Positions 1 to 13,100 of a DNA stretch of 64,000 nucleotides are shown piece after piece. The notes below the pieces were generated by a model. The model saw only the letters and a program-made list of their open reading frames with translations, was not told where the DNA came from and ran no database searches. This DNA is from Blastobasis lacticolella (Eukaryota; Arthropoda; Insecta; Lepidoptera; Blastobasidae). The position numbers and the translations under genes were made by a program. Within the stretch, counting starts at the first letter, position 1; each line of letters opens with the position of its first letter. The stretch lies in the NCBI GenBank assembly GCA_905147135.1, contig LR990065.1, positions 1,488,001 through 1,552,000 on the forward strand, read 5' to 3'.

Positions 1-346
1 TAGACCTCGTCGACCCCCAAAATCAGTTTTCGTTTATGTCGACCCCTAGTAAACCTATGCTTTGGGAATCCCTGGTTTAAAAAGTTCTTTTGTTGTATTA
101 TGTGCCTTTATAGGTTAGCAAGTTTAGAATTGTAATCGGAAATAATTCCTACTAACGATTTTGTTTTAATGGCTACATTTATTTATTTATTTTATTCAAT
201 TTGCCTACAAATTTAATTTTTTTTATATAGTCTTAAACTATAGTGACAATAACAATTTACGCAAATGTAAAACCAATAACAGTTTGTTGCCTAATATAAC
301 TATGCTAAGACAATAAAGCTGTTGTTAAATAAAAATGTAATTCTTC

Positions 347-480
347 TACTATGGCACCATTTCTGAAATCGCAAAATATCAGCTAATATTTCTGATCGTA
401 GATACATTTTGGCAGAATTAGGTTTCAATTTTGTGTGAAACAACTGTCATTTTTGCGATTACATAGTTGGTGCCATAGTA
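347..480. mobile_element. MITE-like element, copy 1
   Basis: Begins TACTATGGCACC and ends GGTGCCATAGTA, so its termini are inverted repeats; the similarity continues inward to TGAAATCGCAAA / TTTGCGATTACA. About 134 bp, no coding capacity. A diverged copy in the same orientation lies at 1091-1209. Non-autonomous DNA transposon is the likely class; no clear target duplication. Confidence 0.6.
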
Positions 481-1090
481 AAAAACGTTTGTGATCGACT
501 TGGTATCATGAATTTGAAGTCACCCTGTAGAGACCAGTCTTCTTTCATATAAAGGGAGGTCCTTTCATAATGTGCCACGTACAGTAGGCCGCACATCAAC
601 CTGCCCATCACCGCAATAAAATGAGCTAGCATGGCTATGGACGCGTGTACAAATATAAAAAAAAACAAATCGAAGAAAGTGCTGTTGAGGTACTGCCTTC
701 TGTACATTTTAAAGCGATTCTTACATGTTTAGTTCTACAGTAAAAACTGAACATAATGTAGGAAGTTAAAACATGCTAAATCAGTAAATTATAGAGGCAA
801 AAGTTTTGCCTTGGGCCCTCATTCACTCTATTGGTACGAGCGTATAATTCATAATAATATAACGTTAAGAACTCCAATATCTCTCGCCCTTGAGTCTGGA
901 CAGATACGTGGACACGTATCCCCAAGCATCACTAAGAAAAATTTTGTTTTCCATTTATGCCTTCAAGCCTTATTCATTTAGGTTAAAACAAAAGGCAAAT
1001 ATGACCGCGTACAAAAACAAAATTTGACTTAAATTGTTGTTACACAGAATGACTTCAAATTCATGATACCAAGGGGCACCGTATGCCTTT

Positions 1091-1209
1091 TACTGTGGCA
1101 CCAACTCTGAAGTTGCAAAGAACGGCTTTTACATACATTTTAGTAGAATTCGTTTTTTAAATTAATTGAAACAGCTATTTTCGGCGCTTTCAAAGTTGGT
1201 GTTATAGTA
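1091..1209. mobile_element. MITE-like element, copy 2
   Basis: Diverged direct copy of the element at 347-480: both share ACATTTT.G.AGAATT in the middle, the GTTGGTG..ATAGTAAAA end and the flanking GTTTGT.ATC. The ends are TACTGTGGCACCAAC and GTTGGTGTTATAGTA. Confidence 0.55.
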
Positions 1210-1571
1210 AAATTTGTTTGTCATCACGAGAACATGCGTGCGGTATCCCTTGCTATCAAAAATTATAATACTGTATAAGATATCATACTTTTTGGCAGAT
1301 CTGGTGACAAATACGCAAATATTTAACCTAATAAAGACAATTTATATAGCGCAAAAAATACATGAAGGCCCCTACGTCTAAACATAAATTTAAATATACT
1401 TATACATAAAGCTTATATCACTTTGTGGTTACATAGACAACGAATATATAGTTCGTATAGTATAGATCGCCTCCATGACAGCTGTCATCGATAATAAAGT
1501 ATTGTATTTTTCACAATAAAAACCCCAAGTAAAAAATTACGTACTTCATTGTCACCACTAACTGTTTTGTG

Positions 1572-1757
1572 CGTGTAAAATCATCGTGGCGTTAATGTCC
1601 CGGTTGTGCTCTCGCGCACGAGGGCCCGGGTGTCCGCCTTGACCATGATCCAGCATTTGGCAGATCAGATAATTACAGTGGAGAGGCTGGCGTCTGACCT
1701 CCGTGGTCCTGCTACCAGGGGAACCTGACCATATTGGACCATGGTTACACATTCAGC
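1572..1757 (-). mobile_element. SINE-2, 5'-truncated
   Basis: Copy of a dispersed family (SINE-2) seen complete at 57822-58175 and 60173-60508. In element orientation this copy keeps the body (TGTGTAACCATG, GGTTCCCCTGGTAGCAGG) and the tail CGAGAGCACAACCGGGACAT, but lacks the tRNA-like head. Confidence 0.7.
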
Positions 1758-1934
1758 CATCCAAATGTGCAGTTTCATTTTATTTCATTACATTTTCGTG
1801 CGTGTATTTGAATGTAAAACAATTCTGTACTGTATACGCGACGCAATGACTCCTGTCATGCGATTTCCGTTCAATTAAAGTATAAAAATACTTAGATCCA
1901 AGGCGCTAGTGAGAAAGACAGTGTTTTGAATTTT

Positions 1935-2006
1935 GCTAAGACGAAGAATGTAGAAAATATTCTACATTCTTCGTCTTAGAATATTTTCTACATTCTTCGT
2001 CTTAGC
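1935..2006. repeat. Perfect 29-bp palindrome with a third copy of one arm
   Basis: Positions 1935-1963 are the exact reverse complement of 1978-2006, and 1936-1955 also pairs perfectly with 1960-1979 (4-base loop). One arm is therefore present twice in direct and once in inverted orientation, so two alternative hairpins can form. No gene overlaps it. Confidence 0.85.
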
Positions 2007-2656
2007 TTAATAAAACATTGTCAATTATACAAAAAATATCTAGCTGGTATCTTTTTATATAATAATAATCTGTGAGAACCCACGTTTAAAAGATTCATGA
2101 AAGAAGCCCACAAAATGCATTCCGTCCGTCGCTAAATTCCGTACCAAATATTTCGTATGGCGAAATAAAGTTTAATATAAAACTAGCACGCGGGGCAACC
2201 CCAATATACAAAAGGTTGCCCGCATGGATAAAGCTATGTAGGTCGCCAAGTTAGATTTTTGCCACAATTACAGCAGTGATACTATAGTTAGTTTGAGTTT
2301 TAGGATGTTGAGAAACACAAACAAAATATTTTTCTGTTGTTATACTCAATACTCAAATAATTATTGCTACATAAAAGTTATCTACAAGTAATCTTTACAA
2401 TAAAATCTGAATCATAATCTTTCTTATTCCTTGTTATAAATACGCTGTCATACCAATTAAGGCGGTACGACTTTCATACAAATTTTATGTAACCTTCGAC
2501 CGACTTTCCGTCAAGGGTTTGACATTGTAAAAACCTCCTTCTGTCGCAATCGGCGAACGAACTTGTACCACAAAATGGTCAACGCCATCTCTCGATTAAT
2601 TTAATAACTACGTCTTTTAAAGCTACTTGAAATTTTCTCCAAAACAGCGTGAAGCA

Positions 2657-2662
2657 TTTATT
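2657..2662 (-). terminator. Poly(A) signal of the F-box gene
   Basis: AATAAA on the minus strand, about 138 nt past the stop codon of the F-box gene at 2800-2802. Spacing and strand fit a short 3' UTR ending near 2640. Confidence 0.55.
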
Positions 2663-2799
2663 CACGGCCGCAAAAGTAACTAAAATCCAACTGCACACCA
2701 TTACATTTAAAACCAACCTACACTATAGAATCAAATGGCCTACACAGACTACACAAGGTGGCGCCATCTGTCGGACGAACGCGCCTACTAACACTGTAA

Positions 2800-4150
2800 C
2801 TAATCAGTCCTTTTGCTCTTACAGTCGTAGATAATCCTACACTCAGGCCTAGTACCCATGAAGGTCCTCACACCATTCTCCGTGACACCGGTCCCTGACA
2901 CGTCAAGGACTCTCAAGTGTGGCGCAGCGGTAGTCAGATGCACCAGCGACCGATCCGTGATATTCCTATACCCGTTCACTGACAGGACTCTCAGATTGGA
3001 GCGTGAGGGTCTACCATTGAGATCCCTAACGCCCCTGACTGGCCCATCGGGCCCCAAATGTATTATATTGATATTATCATCATCACCGAACCTCGATATA
3101 GCGGAATCTGAGACCTGAGCCGAGTAGTCGAAGACTGGGGGATCATACCTTATATTTGGGACATTCGGTCGATTTGTATGCCGAATAGACAGTACTGGAC
3201 GATGCAATCTATAAACAGCTCTGAGTTGATGACCGACATTGACATAAAGGATATGATGACGAGGTTCTGCTTCTACGTTCTCATTGGGGGGGTCCTGCCC
3301 TGCTTGTATAGCTACGGGATCCTCATTCCTCCTAAACCTGACATAGTTACCTTCGGGTCTCTGCACCGGGGCAGCTACAAACGGCCTCTGCTCCTCCTCA
3401 GACTCCGACACAGAATCATCGGACTCCCTGTTGATGGCTAGCACTGACCCTCGCCTAGGAATCTTCCGGAACGAGATAGTAGTACACCTGGGTCCACGCA
3501 CACGTCTGCTGGTCCCACCAGTAATAGTTCCACTTTTATTTATCACAATCTCACACTTTTCCATGTCCGGTTCGTCTTCGGGCCTCAAAGCGTCCTCCTC
3601 CATTTCCAGCAGCTTCGTTCTCGCAAAGAAGTCCTTGCACCAGAAATCTGTTTGGGAGCAATTGTCCGTCTTGGTTTCATCGTCGTAGTTGGGGCCTGGT
3701 CTGCTGATATGCACCATGCAGGTATCCAAATCTTGCTGGGTCCAGTTCTGGCTGTTTCCTATCCTTCCTTTCGTTTTAGGTTCACTATCTTGGGCGCGGC
3801 TTGTGGATGCTCCCACATTGACGTCGCTCCTTCCTTTGCTGGTGGAAGGAGTTGCTTCGCTGGAACTCGACCCGGGCTTGTTCAAATCCTTCTGTCTTTC
3901 CCGCAGTGGAGTCAGCCAGAGATTTGCGAAATCGTTTAAAGCTTTGGCGTGCTGCTCGTGGGAGCATTTCACTGCATCCGGCTTCGGCATGTCCGTTTGG
4001 ACTGCCTTGTTGGAGAACTTGTCTTGCTTGCTCTTTCTCTTTCTCTTGCTGGGGCCGGGGCTGCTATCGCTCTCTCCCTCGCTCCTGCTGGCCACTCGCC
4101 GCCTTGGTGGTTCGACGGTGGGCTGGAGAGTCACTTCGATTATTTGTTGG
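2800..4150 (-). CDS. F-box gene exon 13: C-terminal disordered region and LRR
   Basis: Acceptor TCTCTTACAG at 4151; frame continues QQIIEVTLQPTVEPPRRR, then Ser/Lys/Arg-rich KRKRKSKQ (nuclear-signal-like), acidic stretches, and close to the end LRVLSVNGYRNITDRSLVHL and LRVLDVSGTG, AMN1/FBXL-type leucine-rich repeats. Stop TAG at 2802-2800. A GTAAGA just before the stop could be an alternative donor. Several plus-strand open frames over this exon are shadows. Confidence 0.87.
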
Positions 4151-7100
4151 CTGTAAGAGAGATGGTTCTGGTTAGTTGCAGGCGAAAATGGACTTTGATA
4201 GCTGGTGCATAAGCTTCATTTTTGGGACGACAGGATCCACACAGCAACCTTGAATATTGCAAACGCCCATTGGTTATGGTAACTGTTTACCCTTGGCACT
4301 CGTATTGGAATGGAAACATTCACAGACTAAAGTCATGCTAATGTCCACAGGCAAGTCACGCTAATGTCCACAGGCAAGTCACGCTAATGTCCACAGGCAA
4401 GTTACGCTAATGTCCACAGGCAAGTCACGCTAATGTCCACAGGCAAGTCACGCTAATGTCCACAGGCAAGTCACGCTAATGTCCACAGGCAAGTCACGCT
4501 AATGTCCACAGGCAAGTCACGCTAATGTCCACAGGCAAGTCACGCTAATGTCCACAGGCAAGTCACGCTAATGTCCACAGGCAAGTCACGCTAATGTCCA
4601 CAGGCAAGTCACGCTAATGTCCATACGAATTATTCTTGAACATTATATCAGGACCGGCCTTTGTGGAGATCTCTGGGGGAGGCCTATGCCCAGCAGTGGG
4701 CGTCTGGCTGTTATGATGATGATGATTATACGAATTATACACATCTAAAAAACAAACCTATCCACTCACCCGGCTTCCCGCATATTGGGAACGACGACCT
4801 CTGTATGTCTCGTGTCCTCGGACACTCGTTGAACGAACTCAAATTGCTCCTCTTCGCAGAACGAGTTGTCGGGACTGGATAGAAGGGCTGGGTCGTCCTC
4901 CTGGGGAAACAAAATTATCGCATAAGTATAGTCCATGCGCGATTCAATTCAATTCAATTTCATTTATTCATCAACATAGGTATAATCCGCGTCATGAAAG
5001 AAGAGATTTGTCAAACGGCAGTGGAGGGGATTTCGCGCGGGTAATCGCCTACTAAGCAAGTCGAACCACGTGACCCGCCAAGTCTCTTCTTATTTGACAC
5101 AGCTATTATGAAATTATTCAAAGTCCTCTATGTTGCGCCGGTTGGCACCGAGTGTAGCAGGTACGAATAAAATAAATTAAAATTAACTAAAATTACAATT
5201 AAAACAATCCAATAATAGCAAAAATAAAAGTTAAGACAAAAATAAGCGATAAGAAACTGCTGAGTAGGAGTTTTCATATACATAAGTATAGTCCATGCGC
5301 GATAAGAAACTACTGAGTAGGAGTTATCATACTGGAGAATAAATTACTACAATTTATTTTTAAAAATATTAACACCCAGTTCCTGAAACGCTTGTCAACG
5401 TAAATCATCGATTAAATCACTTTCCGTCTCTGTTTACAACTCACTGTAGTGCGTCATGGTCAACTTGTGACCATGGCGCATGCAACTGCGTCGAAATATC
5501 GAGGTAAAAACAATACTAACCGTGGTAACAAACCCGATAACATGTGTAGTGAAAGTGTAGTAAATAACCACGAAAGTCTTAAAACCTGTAACTCACCGTA
5601 GATAATGAAAATGAAAAATATTTATTTCTTTTTAACAATCTCCTTAAAACTACTGTGATTGGACTCTTCTTATAAGCTATGTAGCCTGTGTTTGAAGACT
5701 CCGCTCCTTGATATCTAAATTTTAGTACCTATACCTAATTAAATTATTCAAAATAAGCTGTCCAGACCAATCTCTTTTCCTCCTTCCACATTCATGCATG
5801 TTCTCATACATTTACGCAGGTTTAGAGTACTCCTATACTTCCCTCTTTGAAGCAGGTCATTCTGGCCTTCTCACGCGCCCTCTACTGACCATGGCATTTG
5901 CACGACAGATTACCTTCCGCAAGTCGTGTTTCATTCATCCTCTTCACGACCGTTCGGCCATTTTGCCGATTCATGTAACTTTAGGCGGACCAGAGCCTAA
6001 CCGGGATATTAACGTCACGACATATTTTTTAGGAGCCATTGGTGTCCCACGCACGAGAGCATAACCAAGACATTATTTCGTGGCATATGCTGAGTGTGGC
6101 CCCATTGCACTCTCCACATCGCACAAGTAAGGAGATTAGAGAATATTTTTTTCTTTTTCTTGTTTTGTTTATGTCTCTGTTTGATTATATATTTTTAATT
6201 TAATTTTAAGAATTTTGTGCTGTGAGTTTGAGTGTAATAAATGTGTTTTACTTTTGCTTTTACTTTACTTTACATTAACGCCACGATGATAAATATTTTT
6301 TTTGTTGCCTTCAGTGTCCCACCCACGATGATTATAAATGTTTCATCATAATATAACTTTATGCTCATAAGTCATATTTCATTCATCCTCTTCATGACCA
6401 TTCAGTAATTTTACCAAATATTCATGTAACTTTAGGCGGATCCCGGGTCGTCTTTTAGTTTTTTTTAGGGGCCATCGGTGTCTCACCCCACGATTATTGA
6501 TTATTTATTTTTTATCCACATTAAAATAAGCTAAAAGGGAACACGACTAGCCACAAGCATATAAAAAAAATACATACCCTCTCCATCTCCCAGTCATCCA
6601 GCTCCACAGCCGGTGGCAAAGGCTCTCCCCTCTTATGCGAGTGCAGGCCCGAGGGCCTGGACTCCTTGCCTCGTCTGCAAGCTTCCCCAGGGACCAGGGC
6701 CGAGCCCGACGGTGGGGCCAGGTGGAGCTCGGTTAGGGCTGGCAGCCAGCCTAGGCCGGAGACTTCGGAATCACCTACCGGGGTGCCGCGGAGGTCTAGA
6801 CGCTGGGGGAGAGAAATGGGGTAGGTAAAACAAATATAATATACAGCACAATTTCCCATGGCAAGTTCCACCATCGCAACAAATCGAAAAGGTACGTCGC
6901 GTGTAAGTCCTATCTAATTTAATACTATGTGTAAAGAACACGAGTTTAGTTAAAAACAAACATCGCTAGTTAAGCCTCTCATATACCATTCAAGTGGTAT
7001 ATTAGAGGTCTCAGCACGGGGGAGAGATTTGGGGTCAGTAGACCGAATATATAAATAAATAAATAAATAATCGTGGACAAATTCACACAACGTCACCTAG

Positions 7101-10100
7101 CCCCAAAGTAAGCAAAGCTTGTGTTATGGGTGCTAGATTAGTGATAAACTACTTATATACTTTTAAATACATACTTATTATACATAGAACACCCAGACCC
7201 GTAACAGAAATTAAAATTCATCATTTCAATTTCTGCCCGGCCGGTATCGAACCCGGGACCTCTTGCGTGGCACACCGGCATGTTGACCACTGAACCACTC
7301 AGGTCGTCATATTTGGTCTAGGCGCTGGGGGAATGTATTGAATGTTTATTGTAGGTCTAAGTGATGGCAGAGAAATATGGGGTAAGTACTCGACTGGGGC
7401 TGGTAGCCAGCCTAGGCCGGAGACTTCGGAATCGCCTACCAGTGTGCCGCGGAGGTCTAGGTGCTGGGGAGGCAGAATTGGGGTCAGAAAGTACTGTATC
7501 AGGTGGTACTCTAAAAGCCCTTTTTTTATGTTACACGGCAGACTAACAGGCAAGCGGGCCACCTGATGGTGCGTGGTCACCGCCGCCTATGAACATCAGC
7601 AACACCAGGGGAGTCACAAATGGCGTTGCCCGCCTCTAAAGAGACCTCTAAAATAGCTCTTGAACGATCCCATGTCATTGTCCAAAGGAAACACTGTGGC
7701 TGGGAGCTCATTCCACATCCGAATCGTACGAGCTTTTTTCTTTATTAAAAGAAAAATATACACAACAGAAAAAACGAACGGTTTATATGCGCGCAAAAGC
7801 GACCGCTTTAAGCCGTGTCTTCCGGACAACCTTTGAGAACCAGTTATCACAGTCTCTTAGTAGTGCAAAAGCGAATAAGGTGAAAAACTAAAAGATGGTG
7901 GTAGGGCACTGTCAAGCCCAAAGAAGCCGCCTGGGTGAGTACAGTCGAGTTCATTAATATGTGAGCATTGTTAAGGCTTCAAATATAAATGTACATGGAA
8001 GGGTACTTATATATCTGAGCAGATGTACATATGTTTGATTGATGAATCTGCTCAGATATTTAAGTACCCTTCCGTGTACACTTATATTTGAAGCCTTGGT
8101 AATGCTCACATATTAATGGACTCGACTGTACCACCGCCCAATCTATTTCTGATGCCACGCAACAATGGTTGCGATGTTGTGTTCCGGATTGAAGGATAAG
8201 CAGCAAACCTTACGCCTCAGTTGCGGCATCCTGGAGGATTTACGATTTTGACTATACATTGACGTCATTTATCACCCATCTCTAAAAGAGTGAAGTTAGT
8301 TAACAGCCCATTGTATTCTGATTTCAATCGCACAGTACTTGAGCAGGATAAAAAGGTACTACTCCGTACAACACCTACCTTGAGCGCCCGAAATCCGAAC
8401 CGCGTGGCCAGCGACGCGTACGCAACAAACTCGGACATCCGGTAGCAGTCGCTCATTAGGAGTGTATTCTCTATACTTTTGATCCTCAGCCATATCATAT
8501 GTCAAAATGTACGTATGGCGATAACTTAAGGGAGTTCCGATTTCCAAACTAAATTTATTTTTTCATCCGATTGAGTGTTTAGCAATTGAATTGTGGTTAA
8601 GACTTTTGGTAGATGTACTCAATGGTGCGCAATATAACTTATAATAAAGCAGTTAAATCACAAATCGCCGCTAGATGGCGTTGTTTTGTGTCATAATTAT
8701 TAGTCTTTTTAATTGATTTGTTTTATTATTAGCATGTAGTAATCCATTTCACGCTCATTTCACATCTTTATTGCACATTACACAAAGGAAACAGTGGCTG
8801 GGAGCTCATTCTACATTCGAATAAATACCGCAATTAACCGCGCAATTTAGGGCCGATTTTTCAATCCTCGAATAAAACATATCAGTCTGATAAGTTATTA
8901 TGCGACTAAAATAAAATTGTATCATTACTTTATAATTGTAAAGGATTAAAGTTTGTTTTAATTTGGCAGTGTATTACTTTATCGGGCAAATAAACTTTAT
9001 ATGAGGATTGAACAATCGGCCCTTAGAGAAATAAATCCCTTTACAAACAATAGACAGCATTTCATCCAACCCCGTTTAGATTCTCACCCATCCCGATTCA
9101 TACACGCATCCATAATGATGCCAGCTCATTTTGTACTGGGAAGAGTGTAGGTTACAGCGCTGCCTTGTGTACCAACTAACATATTGTTCTAATTATCTAA
9201 AACTGTGTAATTTTGTATTGTATTGTATTTTATTATAATCTTATGACATTAGGATTATTGTTTCCTAATATTATTATTTCTTTAGTTAACTTTCCACGAT
9301 GAAAGTAAATGTACGCCTGTTCCGATTGTATACATATTTTAAATGTTTTTATAACCAAAATTGACGATCTCTTTTATAGATTTATTAGATTACTAAAATA
9401 AATCTAAATCTAAATCATAGGCGTAGGAAGGAGGGTGGCCGGGTGGGCCGTGCCCACCCCAGAATGGTCGGGTGCCCAACCCAGGATGGGGCGCTTACTG
9501 GCTGTACATTGGCGATTGACTCGTCTTCATCGGTCACCTCAGCCCCCCCCTGGAAAATAGCCCTAGTTACGCTAATGCCAACTAACCTTGAGCGTCCGAA
9601 ATCCGTACCGCGTGGCCAGCGACGCGTACGCAACGAACTCAGACATCCGGTAGCAGTCGCTCATGAGGAGAGTGTGTAGTTTCTCGATCTTGCTGATGGG
9701 CAGAATGGAGGCGGGGTCCATCCATTGGCACTCCGATATGTCCAGGTACTGGGGGAACGGTGGTGAATGAATAAATAAATCTATATATAATATAAGAGAA
9801 CAGTAAAAAATTTTGTCAGCCGTGTGGTGTCCGGCAGAGTAGAATAGCACCAACCCCTTACACTCGTGGGTGTCGTACAAGGCGACTAGTGTTTTCGAGG
9901 CAAAAGATCAAGAGTCTCCGTAGTCTGGAAAATGGGCAGCAGCATTTTCCATTGTTATATTCAAACACTGCAATCTCCAACCCGCCTGCCGAGCGTGGAG
10001 ATTATGGCAATAGCCTCCCCCTTCGTGGGAGAGACCCTAAGTCCTGCAGTGAGCTGTTACGGGCTGTGATGATGATGATGATGAAACAATTTTGGGCGAT

Positions 10101-13100
10101 AAAGAAATAGTAATAGAATAAGAATCGTAGATGTTATGGGCGACAGTAACCATTTACCATCAGGTGGGCTGTCTGCTCGCTTGTCACTGAGTAGCATAAA
10201 AAAAAAACAATTAAATTTTAGTATGTCTGTTTGTACACGATAATCTCCGGAAATACTGGACGGATTTGAATGAAACTTATTTTTTTTGCGTATCTAAGAC
10301 AACATATTATAACAATATAACAAAGGTGTATAGACTAGTTGAGCTTATCTAAGCTGAAATGACTCGCCCCACTACTTAATTAGTTGATTTCGATGTGTGA
10401 GTGCAAATATTAATAACGACACTTCATCTGTGTGGGAGCGTCGACTGCTCCAATCGATCGACGCGTGCTCCGACGTTTGAGTCTCACCGGCAACTGAATG
10501 ACCAATTACAATGGCATTTGTATATGTATTGCGTCCATATTTAAAAATTAGCTTGTGTGCGTTAATGCGATAGTGAGGCGCGTCATTTCAGCTTAGACGA
10601 ACTCTAGAATAGGGCCACGATAAGTCCGTATTGACTGAGAGTAGTAAACATTATAAAATGTGCATATGGCAATAATCTGGGGATAGTCTGTACTTGTCAG
10701 TCCTTCTTGTAAACATTCACTTATTTGGTCACTATTAGCTCGAACTTGTACCTTTAGTTTCGTCTAAATTATCAATCTAGCTGAAAATTATCTCCCGCAC
10801 TTCTTTTTCAATTGTATTTCCATTATTCAATAATATCTTTCATAACTTACGAAAATAAACAATCCTACAGAAATCAAATTTTTTGTTATGACTTTTTTTA
10901 ATGACGTTCTATGACTTAAAAAACTGGGCGTAAATTGCTTATTTTAAACACGTTTCAGTCATCAACAGTACCTCCAAACAGGGCAGCTGGTCCTGTATCT
11001 TGAACAGGTACGACTTGTCAACGGGCAGGTTGAAGCAGCGCGCGCCTCGCAGCGACAGGTATTTCAGGGTAACAGGGAAATCTCCGATCACCACCTGGGG
11101 AAGGGTTCGGTTAATATTGACGTACGAATGACGGTGAAGTCGGTCAAAATTGACGTACAAATGAAGGTTAAGTCGGTCAACATTGACGTACAAATTAAGT
11201 CGGCGGTCGATGGCAGCCTTGACTAGTGTTGTTAGACTTGAGTCTTTCAGTCTTTATGCAAAATGACTCAAGTTGAGACTTGTAATCACAGTAAAAAATA
11301 ATCATCTTGGCGTTAATGTCCCGGTTGTGCTCTCGAACACGAGGGCCCTAGGTCGGCCTTGACCATGATACAGAATTTAGCGATCAGGTAATTACAGTGG
11401 AGCGACTACCATCTGACCTCCGTGACCTCCGGGAACCTGAATAGATTGAATAGGGGGAATGGTTCGGTCAACATTGACGTTAGAAGGATGGTCAAAGTCG
11501 GCGGTCGATGGCTGCGTTGACCGTCGGTCGAGCTCCAAATCTAGACTTATGGGTAACACTGTGAATTTTTATTGTTGCATTCCATGTCGTTCACATACTC
11601 TGTGGCGTTAGTTCCTTGATTGAACGCCAGTTGTAACCATCAATGGTAACTCTCTCTCAAATAACCAGCGGCCATGCAACAATGTCGGCTTTGTAAAATG
11701 ATTAACAAAGACACTCAATAATTAAGGAACCACGTGTCATTAGTAATTTTAACAGGAATATTTTGCTTAGAAAGTCGTTTTGACTGACGCTCTTAGTCAA
11801 AACTACTTTAACCAGTCGCAATTACTAAATAAATACAATAATTATGAAATTTAACTACTTTTGATAGAATCAGTTACTGAAAACTACTTTTAACCAACTC
11901 CATTGGTCAAAACTAGTTTGGACTGTCATTTCAGTCAAAAGTACTATTGTCGAGAGTCTGCAGTCATCAGTACTTTTGACTGTTTTTTATACTATTGACT
12001 GTAACATATACACAATATTAGACAGACACAGAGACATAATACTCCCAATCACTCACCTTCTTGCAATTGATGTTACAGTAATCCAGCGCCAACGTAGTGA
12101 GCTTCGGGCAGCGCTCCGCTAGCCGCCTTAGCAGCCCCCGGGTGGCCGTGAACCGGGGGCCGGGGCAGGCGGGGGCTGGGGGGAGTGCGGGGGGGTCGGC
12201 GGGGTCGCTGGGGTCGGCGGGGTCGCCGGGGGGTCGCCGGGAGGCGCGAGCCTCGTCCTCCGACCAGGCGGGGTAGCCGTGGGCTCTGGGAGACGGAGAA
12301 ACAAAGTCATCATTCTAGTTCTTCATATAATGTTATACCTATAATTCCTCACACAGCCCATAACAGTCCACTGCAGGACTTAGGGCCTCTCCCACGAAAG
12401 GGGAGGTTATTTCCATAATCTCCACGGAGATCGTAGTGTTATAAATATAACAATGGAAAACGCTGCCCATTTTCCAGCTTGCGGAGACTAGATATTGAAG
12501 CCTCGAAAACATTAGTCGCCTTGTACGACACCCACGAGTGTAAGGGGTTGGTGCTATTCTACTCTGCCGGACACCACACAACCAGCCGATGCCTATCGTT
12601 ATTATTATGTCACACCTATCATTGCTTACATTGTTACAACTTGATTGATATAATTGTAGTTATTGCCGTAAAATTTACGAAAACTATTTTCGAGAGAAAA
12701 CATATAAGCTTGCGAGCGAGATATCCCGTTCGTATAGAGCCCGGCTCATCTCTCCATCCTATCTCTTCGCGTGGGTGTCGTAAGAGGCGACTAAGGGACA
12801 AATCCGAAAGATGGGCAGCAGCATCTTTCTGGGTAGATTTACATCAACTGCACTGCGATCTCCAACCCGCCTGCCAAGCGTGGAGATTATGGCAATGACC
12901 TCCCCTTTCGTGGGAGAGGCCCGAAGTCCTGCAGTGGATTGTTATGGGCTGTGATGATGATGATGATAGAGCCCGGCTTAGGAATGACCTCCTTAATATG
13001 TAACTCCTGCGCTTTTAGATTTTTAGCCCAAAACGTGGATGGATCCATTCATCGTGCGAGGTACTTTTCTCTATGCACTATTTATCATATTAATAGATCT

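Larger units (their letters stand above)
1..2640. other. Intergenic AT-rich stretch, repeats only
   Basis: No reading frame here resembles a gene; the longest open frames are short and lie in repeats. It holds two copies of a short inverted-repeat element (347-480, 1091-1209), a 23-bp inverted pair (501-523 / 1050-1072), a truncated SINE (1572-1757) and a strong palindrome (1935-2006). The rest is AT-rich and shows nothing recognisable. It lies downstream of the F-box gene, whose poly(A) signal is at 2657-2662. Confidence 0.7.

Noticed and set aside
3431..4212. Several plus-strand frames of 85-155 codons
   Set aside because: Shadows of F-box exon 13.
8379..8483. Exon 10 copy as a true alternative exon
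   Set aside because: No acceptor and the first half is missing; kept as a half-copy, though splicing between the nested half-exons remains testable.
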